The position numbers and the translations under genes were made by a program. A DNA stretch of 9,351 nucleotides from CAZPQV01 sp964588705 (lineage in GTDB: Bacteria > Bacteroidota > Bacteroidia > Flavobacteriales > Weeksellaceae). Shown here piece by piece: positions 7,139-9,351 of the stretch. Under the pieces are notes generated by a model, which did no database searches, was not told the DNA's origin, and saw only the letters and a list, made by a program, of their open reading frames with translations. Position 1 is the stretch's first letter. Each line of letters begins with the position of its first letter. Location of the stretch: positions 1 through 9,351 of the forward strand of contig CAZPQV010000075.1 in NCBI GenBank assembly GCA_964588705.1. The letters are read 5' to 3'.

Positions 7139-7403
7139 GACCTGCGTGTAGGAAAGGACCTTCCCCCTTCGGATTGCTGTAGATAACTTCAGCACCTTGC
7201 TCCGGAAGTGTTTTTCTTCTAACGTCTTCTGGATCAAACGGTTTAGATTTACCGAAATACTCCATTAGACCTTCAGTAAGCCACATTGGGATTACAACAC
7301 CAAAAAACATGAAAATACACCAGAATCCGATAAGGAACATTACTACGAAGAATACGAACCAAAGGAACTGATAAAAAGGCCAAAGCGCTAATACTGTTAA
7401 CAT
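7131..7403 (-). CDS. Small membrane protein of unknown function
   Basis: I do not recognise this 90-residue protein. Residues 1-43 are strongly hydrophobic and aromatic-rich (WPFYQFLWFVFFVVMFLIGFW, CIFMFFGVVIPMWL), enough for two short or one long membrane segment. The remaining half is soluble and probably cytoplasmic, with KPFDPEDVRRKTLPEQGAE, then NPKGEGPFLHAGHH, ending in a His-containing tail. No enzymatic motif is evident. It has a complete-looking Bacteroidota promoter just upstream and a strong terminator downstream, so it appears to be a real, independently expressed gene. Codon usage looks like its neighbours. The fumarase gene ends 161 bp upstream and is transcribed the same way. 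A subunit or assembly factor of a membrane complex would fit the size and layout, but nothing in the sequence shows this. Confidence 0.78.
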   Translation of the reverse strand: MLTVLALWPFYQFLWFVFFVVMFLIGFWCIFMFFGVVIPMWLTEGLMEYFGKSKPFDPEDVRRKTLPEQGAEVIYSNPKGEGPFLHAGHH

Positions 7404-7420
7404 CTTTCTTAGATTTTGAG

Positions 7421-7450
7421 CAAAAATAAGCTATTTTATGATATTACAAA
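7421..7450 (-). promoter_or_regulatory. Bacteroidota-type promoter of the 90-residue membrane protein gene
   Basis: On the minus strand TTTG (7450-7447), an 18-base spacer and TATTTTTG (7428-7421) match the -33 TTTG and -7 TAnnTTTG consensus with standard spacing. Transcription would begin a few bases downstream, leaving a leader of about 10-14 bases with an A-rich AAGAAAG just ahead of the ATG at 7403. This is the best-formed promoter in the window. Confidence 0.66.
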
Positions 7451-7509
7451 AGTTTTTACTCTTGATTTTTCTTATTTAAAATGAATCTCAATTGTTTCTT
7501 ACACCAAGT

Positions 7510-7522
7510 TTCACGAAGTGAA
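7510..7522. repeat. Short palindrome TTCAC-GAA-GTGAA downstream of fumarase
   Basis: A 5-bp perfect inverted repeat with a 3-base loop lies 43 bases past the fumarase stop. No T tract follows on the minus strand, so it is a poor terminator. The rest of 7404-7564 holds the promoter of the small membrane protein gene and otherwise nothing recognisable; no clear fumarase terminator is visible. Confidence 0.3.
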
Positions 7523-7564
7523 TCAAAGAGTAAATGGAGTTTGGTTTATTAATACATTTACAAT

Positions 7565-9172
7565 TTAATGTGAAATACTTGCAAAGAAATCATTCCCTTT
7601 ATCATCTGTAATAATAAATGCCGGGAAATCCTTCACTTCAATCTTACGAACGGCTTCCATACCAAGCTCATGGAAATCAACAACTTCAACAGATTTGATA
7701 TTGTCTTTCGCCAAAATTGCTGCAGGACCACCAATTGATCCAAGATAGAAACCGCCGTGTTTTGCACAGGCATCTGTTACATCTTTACTTCGGTTACCTT
7801 TGGCAAGCATAATCATGCTTCCTCCATGCGCCTGGAATTCATCCACATAAACGTCCATTCTTCCCGCAGTGGTTGGCCCGAAACTTCCTGAAGGCATTCC
7901 TTCCGGCGTTTTTGCAGGTCCGGCGTAATATACCGGATGATTTTTAAAATATTCCGGCATCGGTCTTCCGCTGTCGATGATTTCTTTGATTTTTGCGTGA
8001 GCGATATCTCTGGCAACAATCAGGGTTCCGTTCAGTTTCAGCCTTGTCTTGATTGGATATTTAGAAAGCTCGGCAAGTATTTCCAGCATCGGTCTGTTCA
8101 GGTCAATATTTACCGGCGCTTCTAAATGCGGAGGTGTCTCAGGTAAAAATCTTGCAGGATTTTCTTCCAGTTGTTCAAGGAAGATACCGTCTTTATTGAT
8201 TTTTGCTTTAATATTTCTGTCAGCTGAGCATGAAACGCCCATTCCTACCGGACAACTCGCAGCGTGTCTTGGCAAACGGATTACGCGAACGTCATGGGTC
8301 AAATATTTACCGCCAAACTGTGCTCCAATTGCAGACTCCTGACAGATCTCCTGAATTTTTTTCTCCCATTCCAAATCACGAAAAGCACGGCCGGTTTCAT
8401 CGCCGGTGGTTGGAAGATTGTCGTAATATTTTGCCGATGCTTTTTTCACGGCTGCCATAGTCGCCTCGGCAGAAGTACCTCCAATTACCAAAGCCAAGTG
8501 GTAAGGAGGGCAAGCTGCAGTTCCCAAATCGAGGATGGAGGTTTTAATCCATTCTGTCAACGATTTTTCGTTCAGTAAAGATTTTGTTTTCTGATAAAGG
8601 AAAGTTTTATTAGCTGAGCCACCGCCTTTGGTTAAAAACAAAAACTCGTAAGAATCACCTTTCTTGGCATAAATATCGATCTGCGCTGGAAGATTGGAAC
8701 CTGAGTTTTTCTCATCAAACATTGTTAAAGGAACAACTTGTGAGTATCTTAAATTCTTATTTTGGAACGTGTTGTAAATTCCCTGACTTAAATGTTCCGC
8801 ATCATCAACTCCCGTGTAAACATTTTCACCTTTCTTAGCAACGCAGATTGCTGTTCCCGTGTCCTGACAAGAAGGAAGTGCGCCTTCCACTGCAACCGCC
8901 GCATTCTGCAATAAATTGTAGGCAACAAAACGGTCGTTGTCGGTAGCTTCAGGATCTTCGATAATATTTCTTAAACTCTGCAAATGTGCTGAACGCAACA
9001 TAAAAGAAACGTCCTCCATTGCTTTTTCAGCGAGCAATTCAAGACCTTTTGGATCTACGGTAAGGATTTCTCGGTCACCGAGTTGTTCAACTTTTACGTA
9101 ATCTGAAGTGAGTTTTTTGTACTGGGTATCGTCTTTCTGAATCTGGAAAGGTTCCGCGTAATTGAATGCCAT
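7565..9172 (-). CDS. fumA: Class I (iron-sulfur) fumarate hydratase, fused alpha-beta form
   Basis: This cytoplasmic TCA-cycle enzyme hydrates fumarate to L-malate using an oxygen-sensitive [4Fe-4S] cluster. The 535 residues match the single-chain FumA/FumB form (about 548 in E. coli). The N-terminal alpha part (about 1-340) holds the three cluster cysteines in their expected contexts: Cys102 in LPSCQDTGTA, Cys221 in GTAACPPYHLALVIGGTS, and Cys307 in HAASCPVGMG. KGGGSANKT (182-190) is also typical. The beta part (about 345-535) carries LNGTLIVARDIAHAKIKE, KTPEGMPSGSFGPTTAGRMD (421-440), MLAKGNRSK and GFYLGSIGGPAA, the substrate-binding half. The start at 9172 follows an A-rich AATAAAA leader. 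The gene stands alone, with no other TCA genes beside it. A 15-bp dyad lies 41 bases upstream and could be an operator. It could be called fumA, fumB or simply fum; the class and reaction are very sure. Confidence 0.96.
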   Translation of the reverse strand: MAFNYAEPFQIQKDDTQYKKLTSDYVKVEQLGDREILTVDPKGLELLAEKAMEDVSFMLRSAHLQSLRNIIEDPEATDNDRFVAYNLLQNAAVAVEGALPSCQDTGTAICVAKKGENVYTGVDDAEHLSQGIYNTFQNKNLRYSQVVPLTMFDEKNSGSNLPAQIDIYAKKGDSYEFLFLTKGGGSANKTFLYQKTKSLLNEKSLTEWIKTSILDLGTAACPPYHLALVIGGTSAEATMAAVKKASAKYYDNLPTTGDETGRAFRDLEWEKKIQEICQESAIGAQFGGKYLTHDVRVIRLPRHAASCPVGMGVSCSADRNIKAKINKDGIFLEQLEENPARFLPETPPHLEAPVNIDLNRPMLEILAELSKYPIKTRLKLNGTLIVARDIAHAKIKEIIDSGRPMPEYFKNHPVYYAGPAKTPEGMPSGSFGPTTAGRMDVYVDEFQAHGGSMIMLAKGNRSKDVTDACAKHGGFYLGSIGGPAAILAKDNIKSVEVVDFHELGMEAVRKIEVKDFPAFIITDDKGNDFFASISH

Positions 9173-9213
9173 TTTTATTAGAAATTTAGAATGGTAAATT
9201 TAGGGAAAATTGA

Positions 9214-9228
9214 TGGTTTCTGAAACCA
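9214..9228. promoter_or_regulatory. 15-bp dyad upstream of fumarase (possible operator)
   Basis: TGGTTTC-T-GAAACCA is a perfect 7-bp inverted repeat around one central base, 41 bp before the fumarase ATG. A loose -7-like TAAATTTA sits at 9195-9202, between the dyad and the gene, so the dyad would fall in the promoter region. The one-base centre makes an RNA hairpin unlikely and favours a dimeric DNA-binding protein. No regulator can be named. Confidence 0.4.
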
Positions 9229-9239
9229 CAAAAAGTAAT

Positions 9240-9266
9240 GAGTCGATTATGTAAATAATCGGCTCA
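9240..9266 (-). terminator. Hairpin terminator, probably of a gene beyond the right edge
   Basis: GAGTCGATTAT and ATAATCGGCTC form an 11-bp stem with one mismatch (a G-U pair is possible in RNA) around a short GTAAA-type loop. On the minus strand CATTACTTTTT follows; on the plus strand AAATTTTTATT follows, so it could work in either direction. With every gene here on the minus strand, the likeliest user is an upstream minus-strand gene ending near 9264. Confidence 0.6.
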
Positions 9267-9351
9267 AATTTTTATTAAAAGTGGTTTTGTGTAAGTTCCC
9301 CCGAAAACAGTACGGTTTAAAAGTATAAAATAATTAACTTTAAATCGTAAT
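9264..9351 (-). other. Right-edge region: possible C-terminal end of a minus-strand gene
   Basis: One minus-strand frame is open from the window edge to a TGA at 9264-9266, giving 28 residues ending ...GGTYTKPLLIKI. The stop overlaps the first base pairs of the hairpin terminator, as often happens at true gene ends. The stretch is too short to be statistically convincing and no family is recognisable, so it may simply be intergenic DNA. Confidence 0.2.

Noticed and set aside
8049..8578. Several overlapping plus-strand ORFs of 76-104 residues
   Set aside because: All are antisense to the fumarase cluster-binding and linker region; none has a start signal or recognisable motif.
1..9351. New defence, mobile or biosynthetic system
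   Set aside because: All identifiable genes are core metabolism, translation, transport or envelope functions on one strand with even base composition; no recombinase, repeat array, tRNA edge or toxin-antitoxin pair was seen.

Overview
The window looks like chromosomal core DNA of a Flavobacteriia-type bacterium (Bacteroidota), most like the Chryseobacterium/Kaistella group. The evidence is an AT-rich base composition, A-rich leaders without Shine-Dalgarno sequences, promoter boxes of the Bacteroidota form TAnnTTTG, signal peptides ending in A-Q, and the style of the proteins. This placement is inferred from sequence character and not from a search. All seven recognisable genes lie on the minus strand, so transcription runs from right to left.

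Layout from right (upstream) to left (downstream). At 9173-9351 is a leader region with an 11-bp hairpin terminator, probably belonging to a gene beyond the window, and a 15-bp dyad ahead of the next gene. Then come: a fused class I iron-sulfur fumarase (7565-9172); a 90-residue membrane protein of unknown function with a well-formed promoter and its own terminator (7131-7403); a 757-residue PiT-type phosphate transporter with a PhoU-like C-terminal extension, followed by a strong terminator (4692-6965); peptide chain release factor 1 (prfA, 3427-4512); a small lipoprotein with LEA-like 11-residue repeats, followed by a terminator (3073-3366); a pair of exported thioredoxin-fold proteins separated by 4 bp (2510-3013 and 1876-2505); and methylmalonyl-CoA mutase, which runs off the left edge (1-1797).

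Functionally these are mostly single transcription units. Fumarase (TCA cycle) and methylmalonyl-CoA mutase (succinyl-CoA/propionyl-CoA exchange) are both central C4 metabolism, but they are 5.8 kb apart and not co-transcribed. The thioredoxin-fold pair is a clear two-gene operon for periplasmic thiol chemistry and may read through into the mutase gene. The phosphate transporter carries its likely regulatory domain on the same chain.

A run of 10 Ns at 930-939 interrupts the mutase gene. The flanking codons show that it stands in for about 33 bases, so the apparent frameshift is an assembly artefact. No intergenic gap exceeds 180 bp, and there is no sign of mobile DNA, CRISPR, RNA genes or a defence island. 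I do not see a new biological system here. The items most worth a second look are the unknown 90-residue membrane protein with its structured 3' end, the LEA-like lipoprotein and the transporter-PhoU fusion.
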